Origin: Rummeliibacillus pycnus
GTDB taxonomy: Bacteria; Bacillota; Bacilli; Bacillales_A; Planococcaceae
NCBI RefSeq assembly: GCF_002884495.1
Contig: NZ_KZ614145.1
Location: forward strand, 3,238,423-3,302,422
Length of the DNA: 64,000 nucleotides
Direction: 5' to 3'
Positions 27,069-40,080 of this stretch are shown in pieces. The position numbers and the translations under genes were made by a program. Positions within the stretch are counted from its first letter, which is position 1. Each line of letters opens with the position of its first letter. The notes under the pieces are model-generated. The model saw nothing but the letters and a program-made list of their open reading frames with translations. It was not told the DNA's origin and ran no database searches.

Positions 27069-28298
27069 TTGCGAAAATTTCTCACTTTAGGACTAGTATT
27101 GATAACTGCAGTATTATTGTTAGTAGCATGTGGATCAAATTCAAAAGAGGATGTTGTGAAAAAGACAAGCAAGAAGTGGACAGCTGCTAAAGGGTATGAA
27201 GTTAAAGCTGTTATGGAGATCAAAACGAATGGAGATTCAAAAAAATACGATGTAAATGTATGGCATACAAAGCCTGAATTTTATCGTGTTGCAGTATCTG
27301 AAGAAGGTCAAGAAACCTCTCAAATGATTATAAGAAACGAAGAAGGCGTGTTTGTTGTAACACCATCTCTAAAAAAGACGTATAAATTCCAAAGTGATTG
27401 GCCAAAGCAAAATAGCCAAGGATATCTTATTAATGCTTTGGCAGATGATTTAGCTGCGGATAAAACTGCAGAAATGAAAGAGACAAAAAATGCTTATATC
27501 TTTAAAGCGAAAACCCGTAATAATCATTCTAAAATGCTTCCATCTCAACAAGTTTATATCGACAAAAAGACTTTGTTACCAACAAAAGTAATTGTGTTAA
27601 ATGAAGCCAATGAAGAACAAATCCGCATTACCTTTAAAAAGATTACACTTGGTGTAGCTAAAAAGGCTTCTGATTATGCAATCGAGGACTTTACAAAGAC
27701 AAGCGATACAAAAGCAGATAACAAAGACTCTAAAACAGATGCAGCATCAACAGAAGAAACAGATAAGGGAGATGGCACTGCTGCCACTACAAGTGAACAA
27801 AAAACAACAGATGATAAAACAACAGACGATAAAGCAACCGATAAACAGTCTACAAATGAAGAAGGAAATGCAGCGACAAGTGAAGATACAATCACAACAT
27901 CAGCAGATGCAAATGCTACAGATAATACTGAAAATGCCGGTGCAGATGTAGATTCTGAAGATTTTAAAACACATTACCCTGTATTAAAATGGGATAATGT
28001 TAAATTAACAGATGAAGAATCCTTACAAATGGATACTGGTACTCGTAAAATTTTATCATTTGAAGGTGATAAGAGCTTTACAATTATCCAAGAAAAAGTG
28101 AAAAAAGCTGACCAATTCTATCTCCCAGTATTCTCACCTGGTGATCCTGCAGATTTAGGTTTCACAATTGGAGCAATTACCGATAATTCAATTAGTTGGG
28201 AAGCAGATGGGGTTTCATTCTTTATCGCATCAAATGATTTAAGCAAGGATGAATTAATTCAGGTAGCATCTTCAATGGTAAATGGAGAGGTCAAATAA
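27069..28298 (+). CDS. ydcC: LolA-like outer-leaflet lipoprotein, YdcC-type, with low-complexity insert
   Basis: The product has 409 aa. A lipoprotein signal ends in LLVAC (Cys near residue 21). Residues ~25-205 and ~300-409 form the two parts of a LolA/YdcC beta-rich domain. Between them lies ~90 residues of Thr/Asp/Lys/Ala/Ser low complexity with TTDDKTTDDKATDK repeats. As I remember it the B. subtilis protein lacks so long an insert. YdcC is linked to sporulation in B. subtilis. The start is TTG behind AAAGGATGGAG. It lies between acpS and alr. Confidence 0.88.
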   Translation: MRKFLTLGLVLITAVLLLVACGSNSKEDVVKKTSKKWTAAKGYEVKAVMEIKTNGDSKKYDVNVWHTKPEFYRVAVSEEGQETSQMIIRNEEGVFVVTPSLKKTYKFQSDWPKQNSQGYLINALADDLAADKTAEMKETKNAYIFKAKTRNNHSKMLPSQQVYIDKKTLLPTKVIVLNEANEEQIRITFKKITLGVAKKASDYAIEDFTKTSDTKADNKDSKTDAASTEETDKGDGTAATTSEQKTTDDKTTDDKATDKQSTNEEGNAATSEDTITTSADANATDNTENAGADVDSEDFKTHYPVLKWDNVKLTDEESLQMDTGTRKILSFEGDKSFTIIQEKVKKADQFYLPVFSPGDPADLGFTIGAITDNSISWEADGVSFFIASNDLSKDELIQVASSMVNGEVK

Positions 28299-28366
28299 CA
28301 TAATGATTGACCAAAGCTTTTGAAGGGACGATAATAGAAAAAAACAAAATAAGAAGGTTAGTAAAA

Positions 28367-29485
28367 ATGAATGAACTTCTTCAATTTCGTCCTACCAAAG
28401 CAATTATAGATTTATCAGCAATTCAATACAATATAGAAAACCTCCGTAAGCATTTGCAATCTAATGTTGAAGTCATTGCAGTAGTAAAAGCAAATGCTTA
28501 CGGTCATGGTGATGTACAAGTAGCTAAGGCTGCATTAGAAGCAGGAGCAACCATGTTCGCTGTTGCTACACCAGAAGAAGCATTACATTTAAGAGCATCA
28601 ATTGAAAAGACTCCTATAATGATATTAGGAGCTGTTCCTGTAAATTTTGCACCATACGCTGCAAAAGCTAATATTACACTTACAGTTTTTTCTTCAGAAT
28701 GGGTTAACGAAGTTACATTAATGTCAAAAGAATTTAACGCTCCTTTAAAAGTACACATAAAAGTTGACAGTGGTATGGGTCGTATCGGTGTACGGACAGA
28801 AAAAGAATTAAAAGCTGTATATGATGCGATAACAATGGCTAATAATATAGAAGTAGATGGTATTTTCACTCATTTTGCGACTGCAGATGAAGAAGATACT
28901 GAACAGTATGACCATCAATTAGAAGTTTTCAAAGAATTAGTTGCCAGTTTACCGGTAAAACCTCGCTTAGTACATGCAGCAAATACTGCGGCTTCACTAG
29001 TTAAAGAAGGCGTTCAGTTTGATGCTGTACGGTTTGGAATTTCTATGTACGGCCTTGCTCCTTCTACATTTGTCGAAAAACATCTACCATATGAATTACA
29101 TCCTGCCTTAGCTTTAGAAAGTGAATTAGTGCATGTAAAAAAAATAGCTAAAGGTGATACAGTGAGTTATGGCGGTACATATGTAGCGCAACAAGATGAA
29201 TGGATTGGTACGGTGCCTATTGGCTATGCTGATGGGGTTATTCGTGGATTATCTGGTCAAGAAGTTTTAATAGATGGTTCTAGAGCACCTATTATCGGAA
29301 GAATTTGTATGGATCAATGTATGATTCGATTACCTAGAAAAATGGCAGTTGGCGAAAAAGTAGTTTTAATTGGTAAACAACAACAAGATGAGATTCAAAT
29401 CCAAGAGTGGGCAGATCGACTAGATACAATTGTTTATGAAATACCATGTATGCTTTCACAAAGAGTACCAAGAATCTATAGATGA
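28367..29485 (+). CDS. alr: alanine racemase
   Basis: The product has 372 aa. This PLP enzyme interconverts L- and D-Ala for Ddl. The PLP Lys is in AVVKANAYGHG (near residue 40). The barrel motif MGRIGVR and the SMYGLAPS region are present, and the catalytic Tyr is in SYGGTYVA. ATG 28367 has AGAAGG nine bases upstream and gives the family-typical FRPTKAIIDLSAI start. The longer frame reaches back into ydcC's 3' region without an SD. A short TTTGTC / GACAAA hairpin follows. Confidence 0.96.
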   Translation: MNELLQFRPTKAIIDLSAIQYNIENLRKHLQSNVEVIAVVKANAYGHGDVQVAKAALEAGATMFAVATPEEALHLRASIEKTPIMILGAVPVNFAPYAAKANITLTVFSSEWVNEVTLMSKEFNAPLKVHIKVDSGMGRIGVRTEKELKAVYDAITMANNIEVDGIFTHFATADEEDTEQYDHQLEVFKELVASLPVKPRLVHAANTAASLVKEGVQFDAVRFGISMYGLAPSTFVEKHLPYELHPALALESELVHVKKIAKGDTVSYGGTYVAQQDEWIGTVPIGYADGVIRGLSGQEVLIDGSRAPIIGRICMDQCMIRLPRKMAVGEKVVLIGKQQQDEIQIQEWADRLDTIVYEIPCMLSQRVPRIYR

Positions 29486-29655
29486 TATGAATATTAAGTA
29501 ATTAGTAGTTTGTCCTATAAGTCGACAAATTCAGAAAAAAATCAACGCTTATGTCAAATACTTACTGATACTGTCTTTTCAAGGCCTAAATTTAATGTTA
29601 GGATAGTAGGTAAGTTAAAGGCATAATAGGTGATTTGTTTGTGGAGGTGTTGGCT

Positions 29656-29937
29656 GTGAGTCAAAGAAGAATGGAAGAAGTCCTTATCCAATTACCAGAA
29701 CGAATAGTTTCTGAGAACATTGAACAAGCATATAGACAAATAAAAAAAATAACAAATGATTGCGTTTATATTCCAACAAAACGATCTATTCATACAAATC
29801 AAAAAAATCACATACGAGAAGCAATGGTTAAAGGATATGTAGAAATGTCACAAATTAACTTATCTATATGTAGTGAATGCTTACATGTTGAGTATGAAGC
29901 GGAACATATGGTGGAGCGACTCGTAAGCGGAGGATGA
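29656..29937 (+). CDS. ndoAI: antitoxin EndoAI (MazE-type)
   Basis: The product has 93 aa. The C-terminal half, from [19 protein letters not shown] to the final ERLVSGG, is the typical toxin-binding tail of Bacillus EndoAI. The N-terminal ribbon-helix-helix part is divergent: the usual KISLPENLV-like strand reads [16 protein letters not shown] 29656 lies six bases after GGAGGTG (29643-29649); the longer in-frame start contains the SD. It neutralises and co-represses with the NdoA toxin encoded four bases downstream. Confidence 0.9.
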   Translation: MSQRRMEEVLIQLPERIVSENIEQAYRQIKKITNDCVYIPTKRSIHTNQKNHIREAMVKGYVEMSQINLSICSECLHVEYEAEHMVERLVSGG

Positions 29938-29941
29938 AAAC

Positions 29942-30292
29942 TTGAACGTTAAACGTGGGGACGTTTTTTTTGCAGATTTATCGCCAGTAATCGGGTCTGA
30001 ACAAGGAGGCACTAGACCCGTACTGGTTATTCAAAATGATATTGGAAATCGCTTCAGTCCTACAGTAATAATTGCAGCAATAACTGCTCAAATCCAAAAA
30101 GCAAAATTACCTACTCATGTAGAGATTGATGCAAAAAAATATGGGTTTGAAAGAGATTCAGTTATTTTATTAGAGCAATTACGTACAATCGATAAATCCA
30201 GATTAACTGACAAAATCACACAACTTGATGGACCATTGATGGAAAAAGTAGAGGAAGCTTTAGAAATTAGCTTGGGTCTTTTAAAATTTTAA
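29942..30292 (+). CDS. ndoA: endoribonuclease toxin EndoA (MazF/PemK)
   Basis: The product has 116 aa, the family norm. It begins with the conserved [20 protein letters not shown] segment, then [12 protein letters not shown] with its catalytic Arg, then [10 protein letters not shown]. MazF toxins cut single-stranded mRNA at short motifs (UACAU in B. subtilis EndoA). The TTG start is placed by GGAGG at the end of ndoAI. It forms the type II pair with the preceding gene and ends in a terminator. Confidence 0.95.
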   Translation: MNVKRGDVFFADLSPVIGSEQGGTRPVLVIQNDIGNRFSPTVIIAAITAQIQKAKLPTHVEIDAKKYGFERDSVILLEQLRTIDKSRLTDKITQLDGPLMEKVEEALEISLGLLKF

Positions 30293-30308
30293 ATAGCATA
30301 CATATTGA

Positions 30309-30336
30309 AACACCAGAAAAAATCTGGTGTTTTTTG
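30309..30336 (+). terminator. terminator after ndoA
   Basis: An ACACCAGA / TCTGGTGT stem with a six-T tail. Confidence 0.9.
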
Positions 30337-30650
30337 TATTTATAAGCATATTTATCCACAAATATATAAAAAAATATTACGAAATTAACAGTGTAAAGTT
30401 AGAGAATATATTATACAATTAGAAAAAGTTAGTAGTAAAATAGATAATATGGAGTTATCACTATAAAATCTTGAAAGAATAATAATAGTAACTTTATTCA
30501 TAAAAAATAAATAGAATACATAAGTTATTTAAGTGATTAACCCAATTGAAATGTATTTTATTATGCTATGGTTTTCTTTTGGAAAACAGTATTAGTGCAC
30601 TTAATAAAGAAAACATTGGAAAACTTAAGTGATTTGGGGGCGTATTTTGG
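30337..30650. other. AT-rich gap at the collapsed sigma-B locus
   Basis: No ORF. It holds one perfect DnaA box TTATCCACA (30352-30360). CACTTAA / TTAAGTG inverted arms flank the last ~35 bp before the kinase gene (about 30598-30634). A further TTAAGTGAT copy lies near 30530. No GTTTAA/GGGTAT sigma-B promoter is visible. Confidence 0.5.
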
Positions 30651-31061
30651 ATGGAAGAGTCTTCTGTAGAGATTTTGACAGAATGGGATATTGTTGCCGC
30701 ACGTCAGCTTGGTCGTAAGGAAGCTAAAGAAATTGGTTTTGGTGCAGTAGATCAAGCACGAATTACGACTGCCATCAGTGAACTAGCCCGTAATATTTAT
30801 TTATATGCTGAACAAGGAAAAATTGAAGTGACAAGAATTATTGGGCAATTTTCGAAGGGGATTTGTATAGTCGCTTCGGATTCAGGTCCTGGTATAGCTG
30901 ATATACAGCAAGTGATGCAAGATGGTTTCTCCACTTCTCATGGGTTAGGGGCAGGTTTACCGGGTGTTAGAAGGCTGATGGATGAATTTAAAATAGAGAC
31001 GGAATTAAAAAAAGGAACTACCATTACCATTAAGAAGTGGCTTCGATTAGAGAATGATTAA
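30651..31061 (+). CDS. rsbT: RsbT-like switch serine kinase, orphan
   Basis: The product has 136 aa with the GHKL/HATPase_c fold of RsbT: N box AISELARNIYLYA (ExxxN), G1 box ASDSGPGI and G2 box GLGAGLPGVRRLMDE. RsbT in the stressosome phosphorylates RsbS/RsbR and then activates the phosphatase RsbU. In B. subtilis the genes between ndoA and tex are rsbRSTUVW-sigB-rsbX and a few ydc genes. Here only this gene is left between ndoA and tex. A G-rich SD precedes ATG 30651, and a strong terminator follows. Confidence 0.9.
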   Translation: MEESSVEILTEWDIVAARQLGRKEAKEIGFGAVDQARITTAISELARNIYLYAEQGKIEVTRIIGQFSKGICIVASDSGPGIADIQQVMQDGFSTSHGLGAGLPGVRRLMDEFKIETELKKGTTITIKKWLRLEND

Positions 31062-31126
31062 TGTCATAAATAATATTTAATTGTAAAAGGCACTTATAAA
31101 GATATAATTTATACGTAATTAATTAG

Positions 31127-31165
31127 AAAAGGAATTGTCCAAAGAAACTTTGGACAATTCCTTTT
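31127..31165 (+). terminator. terminator after rsbT
   Basis: A perfect stem AAAAGGAATTGTCCAAAG / CTTTGGACAATTCCTTTT with a three-base loop and T tail. Confidence 0.9.
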
Positions 31166-31234
31166 TGGCTTTCAGGAGATTTGTAAATTCTTCCTATGAT
31201 AAAATAAGGTAGACAAAAGAAAGGTAGTGAACTT

Positions 31235-33400
31235 ATGGACGACAAAAAAATGCATCAGTTAATCGCTTCAGAAATTGGGATTCGTGCAAAGCAAGTCGAT
31301 CAAGTAATTCAATTATTAGAAGCCTCTAATACAGTACCGTTTATAGCACGCTATCGAAAAGAAGCAACGGGCTCGTTAGATGAGGTTCAGATAAAAGCAA
31401 TCGAAGATCGATATCATTATATTCAACAATTAGAACAACGTAAACAGGAAGTTATTCGCTTAATTGATGAACAAGGTAAATTAACAGAAGAGCTGGAAAA
31501 AGAAATAAATGCAGCGACTATTTTAAAAAGGATTGAAGATTTATATCGTCCATATAAACAAAAACGGCGTACAAAAGCTACAATTGCCAAAGATAAGGGT
31601 CTGGAGCCACTCGCTGATCAATTAATGGTATTTGAAAAAACGTCCCTTCAAGAATTAGCGATACCTTTTGTGGGTGAAAAAGTAGACAATGTTGAGGAAG
31701 CTTTACAAGGAGCTTGCGATATTTTGGCAGAGCGATTTGCAGATGATGCAGCAATTCGTGAGAAAATACGAAAAATATCTTGGCAGCAAGGGAAGATTCA
31801 AACGACTGTAAAAAATGCTGAACTTGATGAGAAAGCTGTATTTGAAATGTATTATGAATATGAAGAACCAGTTAATAAAATTGTTCCTCATCGAATTTTA
31901 GCTATTAATCGTGGTGAAAAAGAAGATGTTTTAAAAGTGAGTATTCAAGTACCTGTAGAACGTATGCATCAAGTTATGCGAAATGAGTGGATACCTACTT
32001 CATCATCACCTGCTATTTCACAAGTAGAGTTAGCCGTTGAAGATTCATATAAACGATTAATACAACCATCAATTGAACGAGAAATTCGAAATGAGTTAAC
32101 GGAAAAGGCAGAAGCACAAGCTATTCATATTTTCTCTGAAAACCTACGAAATTTATTGTTACAACCACCGATGAATGGTCAATATGTTCTAGGAGTGGAT
32201 CCGGCATATCGGACAGGCTGTAAATTAGCAGTTGTTGACGACACAGGTAAAATGCTTGAAATCTCTGTTATCTACCCTCATACAGCAAAAGGTGATGTAG
32301 AAAAATCGAAAAAGACATTTTATGATATTTTAGATCGGTATCCGATTTCCATTATTGCCATTGGAAATGGTACAGCATCTCGTGAAACAGAACAATTTGT
32401 ATCAGAATGTTTAAAAGAATCGGATAGCAATGCAGCTTACGTAATTGTGAGTGAAGCGGGGGCAAGTGTCTATTCGGCATCGGAAATAGCGCGTGAAGAA
32501 TTCCCAGAACTACAAGTTGAACAAAGAAGTGCTGTATCTATCGCGAGACGTTTGCAAGATCCTTTAGCAGAACTTGTGAAAATTGATCCAAAGGCGGTAG
32601 GTGTAGGACAATATCAACATGATGTTTCTCAAAAAAAATTAGAGGAATCATTAACCTTTATAGTAGAAACTGCAGTTAACCAAGTAGGTGTAGATGTAAA
32701 TACTGCATCACCATCACTACTTCAATATGTATCCGGTTTATCTAAAACAGTAGCTGAGAATATTGTAAAAGTTCGTAGTGAAAATGGTAAATTTACTGCT
32801 CGTACACAATTAAAGAAAATTCCAAGATTGGGTGCTAAGACGTATGAGCAAGCTATTGGATTTTTACGTATTCCTAATGCTAAAAACACTTTAGATGCTA
32901 CCGCTATCCATCCTGAAAGTTATGATTTAGCGAAAAAAATTCTTGAAGCTGCACATATTGATCAGAAACAAATTGGTTCATATGAAGCAGAACAAGCAAT
33001 TGGACAATTAAATATTTCTGCGTTAAGTAAAGAGTGGGGGATTGGTGAAGTAACTCTCAAAGATGTTGTCGATTCACTTATGAAGCCTTCACGCGATCCT
33101 AGGGATGCCTACCCACAACCATTGCTAAAAAAAGATGTTCTTAAAATGGAAGATTTACAACCCGGTATGGAACTTCAAGGTACAGTACGTAATGTTGTTG
33201 ATTTTGGGGCATTTGTTGATATTGGTGTAAAACAAGATGGTCTTGTACACATTTCTAAGCTAAAAAAAGGATATGTAAAGCACCCGTTAGAAGTTGTAGC
33301 ACTGGGGGACATCGTAACAGTTTGGGTAGATAAAGTTGAAGCAGAAAAAGGGAGAATTTCTCTTACAATGCTTCCACCTGAGCAACAAATGAATGAATGA
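31235..33400 (+). CDS. tex: Tex-family RNA-binding transcription accessory protein
   Basis: The product has 721 aa, the family norm. Order: N-terminal helical domain with FIARYRKEATGSLDEVQI, a YqgF/RNase-H-like domain starting VLGVDPAYRTGCKLAVVDD and containing IAIGNGTASRETE, a tandem helix-hairpin-helix region (ASPSLLQYVSGLSKTVAENI, IPRLGAKTYEQAIGF) and a C-terminal S1 domain (GMELQGTVRNVVDFGAFVDI). It equals ydcI in B. subtilis, so it marks the right end of the missing sigma-B region. Confidence 0.95.
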   Translation: MDDKKMHQLIASEIGIRAKQVDQVIQLLEASNTVPFIARYRKEATGSLDEVQIKAIEDRYHYIQQLEQRKQEVIRLIDEQGKLTEELEKEINAATILKRIEDLYRPYKQKRRTKATIAKDKGLEPLADQLMVFEKTSLQELAIPFVGEKVDNVEEALQGACDILAERFADDAAIREKIRKISWQQGKIQTTVKNAELDEKAVFEMYYEYEEPVNKIVPHRILAINRGEKEDVLKVSIQVPVERMHQVMRNEWIPTSSSPAISQVELAVEDSYKRLIQPSIEREIRNELTEKAEAQAIHIFSENLRNLLLQPPMNGQYVLGVDPAYRTGCKLAVVDDTGKMLEISVIYPHTAKGDVEKSKKTFYDILDRYPISIIAIGNGTASRETEQFVSECLKESDSNAAYVIVSEAGASVYSASEIAREEFPELQVEQRSAVSIARRLQDPLAELVKIDPKAVGVGQYQHDVSQKKLEESLTFIVETAVNQVGVDVNTASPSLLQYVSGLSKTVAENIVKVRSENGKFTARTQLKKIPRLGAKTYEQAIGFLRIPNAKNTLDATAIHPESYDLAKKILEAAHIDQKQIGSYEAEQAIGQLNISALSKEWGIGEVTLKDVVDSLMKPSRDPRDAYPQPLLKKDVLKMEDLQPGMELQGTVRNVVDFGAFVDIGVKQDGLVHISKLKKGYVKHPLEVVALGDIVTVWVDKVEAEKGRISLTMLPPEQQMNE

Positions 33401-33662
33401 TATTGATATCTCTAATAGAAGGTATTAATCTGTCTTTGTTAACTTTCATTTTTAGTAAGAGTAAGTGTCCAGCAGTTTGTGGAGAAGAATACTGAAAAAG
33501 CAAAGAACAAGATTTTAATGATGGGAATCTTTCCTTGCCATTACTGTTGAAGTGAAATTAGCGTAGAGTCCTCGGATAAAACCTTTAATTTAAAAAGAAA
33601 TTTGCTATAAAATTCAATACTCCTTTATTATGGAGTATTGAATTTTTGTTAGGAGGTATACT
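33401..33662. other. tex-sprT intergenic region
   Basis: 262 bp without ORFs. It ends in the strong hairpin at 33610-33647, which lies directly ahead of the sprT SD. Confidence 0.5.
33610..33647 (+). terminator. hairpin/terminator directly ahead of sprT
   Basis: An AAATTCAATACTCC / GGAGTATTGAATTT stem plus a T run. It ends only a few bases before the AGGAGG SD of sprT (33651-33656), so it may terminate tex transcripts or attenuate sprT. Confidence 0.8.
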
Positions 33663-34121
33663 ATGAAAGATTGTGATTTACAGCAACTTGTCAGTGATAT
33701 TTCAGAGCGGGTATTTCAAAAACCGTTTCGACATCAAGCCTATTTCAATAAAAGACTTCGTACAACTGGAGGTCGCTATCTTTTACAATCTCATAATATA
33801 GAGATTAATCCTAAAGCATACGAAAAGTATGGTCTGAAAGAAGTAGAAGGGATTATTCGCCATGAACTTTGTCATTATCATCTTCATTTAGAAGGAAAGG
33901 GCTATCAACATAGGGATACGGATTTTAGAATCCTTTTGAAAAAGACGAATGCACCTCGTTTTTGCTCAAATTTAGATCAAGGGAATAGAAGAAGGAGAAG
34001 TCTAAAACAATACACTTATGTATGTGTTAATTGCGGGACAATCTATCAACGAAAGATTAGATTAAATACAGCTAGATACTGTTGTAGCAAGTGTTTGGGT
34101 AAGTTGAAAATAAAAAAATAA
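33663..34121 (+). CDS. SprT-like zinc metalloprotease-fold protein
   Basis: The product has 152 aa, matching the B. subtilis YdcK length. It has an HExxH-type motif (IIRHELCHYHLH) with a downstream His in KGYQHRDTDFR, and a C-terminal zinc ribbon with CVNC ... CCSKC. SprT folds relate to Spartan proteases that act on DNA-protein crosslinks; activity of the short bacterial form is not established to my knowledge. ATG is six bases after AGGAGG. It is the last protein gene before the tRNA array. Confidence 0.9.
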   Translation: MKDCDLQQLVSDISERVFQKPFRHQAYFNKRLRTTGGRYLLQSHNIEINPKAYEKYGLKEVEGIIRHELCHYHLHLEGKGYQHRDTDFRILLKKTNAPRFCSNLDQGNRRRRSLKQYTYVCVNCGTIYQRKIRLNTARYCCSKCLGKLKIKK

Positions 34122-34138
34122 TTTTTTCAGAAAAACTC

Positions 34139-34167
34139 TTGACGAATAGATTGTGAGTATCTATAAT
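34139..34167 (+). promoter_or_regulatory. promoter P1 of the tRNA-rRNA operon
   Basis: TTGACG and TATAAT with a 17-bp spacer, 54 bp ahead of tRNA-Asn. Confidence 0.8.
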
Positions 34168-34221
34168 AATAAATGTCGATAAGATGATAACACATTGAAA
34201 CGACAAACAATTAAATGTTAT

Positions 34222-34298
34222 TCCGAAGTAGCTCAGTTGGTAGTAGCATCTGACTGTTAATCAGAGGGTCGCAGGTTCGAGTCCTGCCTTCGGAGCCA
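34222..34298 (+). tRNA. tRNA-Asn (GTT)
   Basis: Acceptor TCCGAAG / CTTCGGA, anticodon loop CTGTTAA with GTT at 34256-34258, T stem GCAGG / CCTGC, CCA encoded. The D loop contains the TAGTAGC variant. Confidence 0.96.
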
Positions 34299-34299
34299 T

Positions 34300-34371
34300 G
34301 GCCCCTTGGTCAAGCGGTTAAGACACCGCCCTTTCACGGCGGTAACACGAGTTCGAATCTCGTAGGGGTCA
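34300..34371 (+). tRNA. tRNA-Glu (TTC)
   Basis: Acceptor GGCCCCT / AGGGGTC, anticodon stem CCGCC / GGCGG with TTC at 34333-34335. Unlike the other tRNAs here, the 3' CCA is not encoded (discriminator A is followed by TTA). Confidence 0.95.
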
Positions 34372-34378
34372 TTATTTT

Positions 34379-34455
34379 GGTTCGGTAGTTCAGCTGGTTA
34401 GAATGCCTGCCTGTCACGCAGGAGGTCGCGGGTTCGAGTCCCGTCCGAACCGCCA
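34379..34455 (+). tRNA. tRNA-Asp (GTC), copy 1
   Basis: Acceptor GGTTCGG / CCGAACC, anticodon GTC at 34413-34415, CCA encoded. Identical to the copy at 40358. Confidence 0.97.
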
Positions 34456-34460
34456 TTTAT

Positions 34461-34535
34461 TGGGGTATAGCCAAGCGGTAAGGCAACGGATTTTGATTCC
34501 GTCATGCCCTGGTTCGAATCCAGGTACCCCAGCCA
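34461..34535 (+). tRNA. tRNA-Gln (TTG)
   Basis: Acceptor TGGGGTA / TACCCCA, anticodon loop TTTTGAT with TTG, CCA encoded. Confidence 0.96.
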
Positions 34536-34556
34536 TTTTTTTGTTATTTCAGCTAC

Positions 34557-34632
34557 GAGTCATTAGCTCAGTTGGTAGAGCATCTGACTTTTAATCAGAG
34601 GGTCGCTGGTTCGAATCCTGCATGACTCACCA
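34557..34632 (+). tRNA. tRNA-Lys (TTT)
   Basis: Acceptor GAGTCAT / ATGACTC, anticodon loop CTTTTAA with TTT, CCA encoded. The T stem GCTGG / CCTGC has a central T-T mismatch. Confidence 0.94.
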
Positions 34633-34640
34633 TTTTATCC

Positions 34641-34669
34641 TTGACACGATTAATAAAGTATATTATAAT
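34641..34669 (+). promoter_or_regulatory. consensus promoter P2 inside the tRNA array
   Basis: TTGACA, 17 bp, TATAAT: a perfect sigma-A consensus, 24 bp ahead of tRNA-Leu. It probably drives the last three tRNAs and the rRNA genes. Confidence 0.85.
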
Positions 34670-34692
34670 AATACTTGTTGTTAAGATAGGAT

Positions 34693-34779
34693 GCGGTCGT
34701 GGCGGAATGGCAGACGCGCTAGGTTGAGGGCCTAGTCGGGGTAAACTCGGTGGAGGTTCAAGTCCTCTCGATCGCACCA
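34693..34779 (+). tRNA. tRNA-Leu (GAG)
   Basis: 87 nt with a long variable arm, acceptor GCGGTCG / CGATCGC, anticodon GAG at 34726-34728, CCA encoded. Confidence 0.96.
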
Positions 34780-34796
34780 AGAAAATTTTATAATAT

Positions 34797-34873
<77 letters not shown>

Positions 34874-34894
34874 TATTTTAACTTAATAATCTAC

Positions 34895-34968
34895 GCGGGT
34901 GTAGTTTAGTGGTAAAACCACAGCCTTCCAAGCTGTTGTCGGGAGTTCGATTCTCCTCACCCGCTCCA
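34895..34968 (+). tRNA. tRNA-Gly (TCC)
   Basis: Acceptor GCGGGTG / CACCCGC, anticodon loop CTTCCAA with TCC, discriminator T and CCA encoded. It is the last tRNA before the 16S leader. Confidence 0.96.
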
Positions 34969-35080
34969 ATTTATGAACCTTGAAAACTGAACAAGCAAAC
35001 GTTAATCAATAAACTTTGATCACTAACATCTTTTAGTGACAAGGACAAATTGTTATCAATAGATAACGCTAGCAAAGCAA

Positions 35081-35093
35081 ATGAGCTTTCAAA
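35081..35093 (+). other. 5' half of the 16S processing stem
   Basis: ATGAGCTTTCAAA can pair with TTTGAAGGCTCAT at 36710-36722 (one G-U). This long-range stem would bracket 16S for RNase III cleavage. Confidence 0.65.
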
Positions 35094-35101
35094 CTTTACT
35101 T

Positions 35102-39890
<4,789 letters not shown>

Positions 39891-39915
39891 AAGTTGATTT
39901 AAGAACTTCAATAAA

Positions 39916-39938
39916 CGTTTATCCAGTTTTGAAAGAAC
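39916..39938 (+). other. 3' half of the 23S processing stem
   Basis: Complementary to 36737-36760; it lies 25 bp after the 23S 3' end. Confidence 0.7.
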
Positions 39939-39960
39939 AAATCTTTCTATAGATGAGATT

Positions 39961-40080
39961 TTCAAGATACGAGCAGTACGAGGAAACGAACGAGTGAGAA
40001 CCGGAGTGTACTTATGTACATGAGGATTCGAATGAGTGAAGTTGACGAAGTAATGCGAAGTAGATTGTAAATCGAAGGTC
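39961..40080 (+). repeat. rRNA spacer module, copy B (ahead of 5S)
   Basis: 120 bp homologous to copy A. The core hairpin is TGTAC-N4-GTACA here, so the third pair is T-A instead of C-G: a compensatory change. Confidence 0.9.

Noticed and set aside
27674-27951. ORFs on both strands over the ydcC low-complexity region
   Set aside because: They arise from the ACA/GAT-rich repeats; ydcC is continuous through the region with good codon sense.
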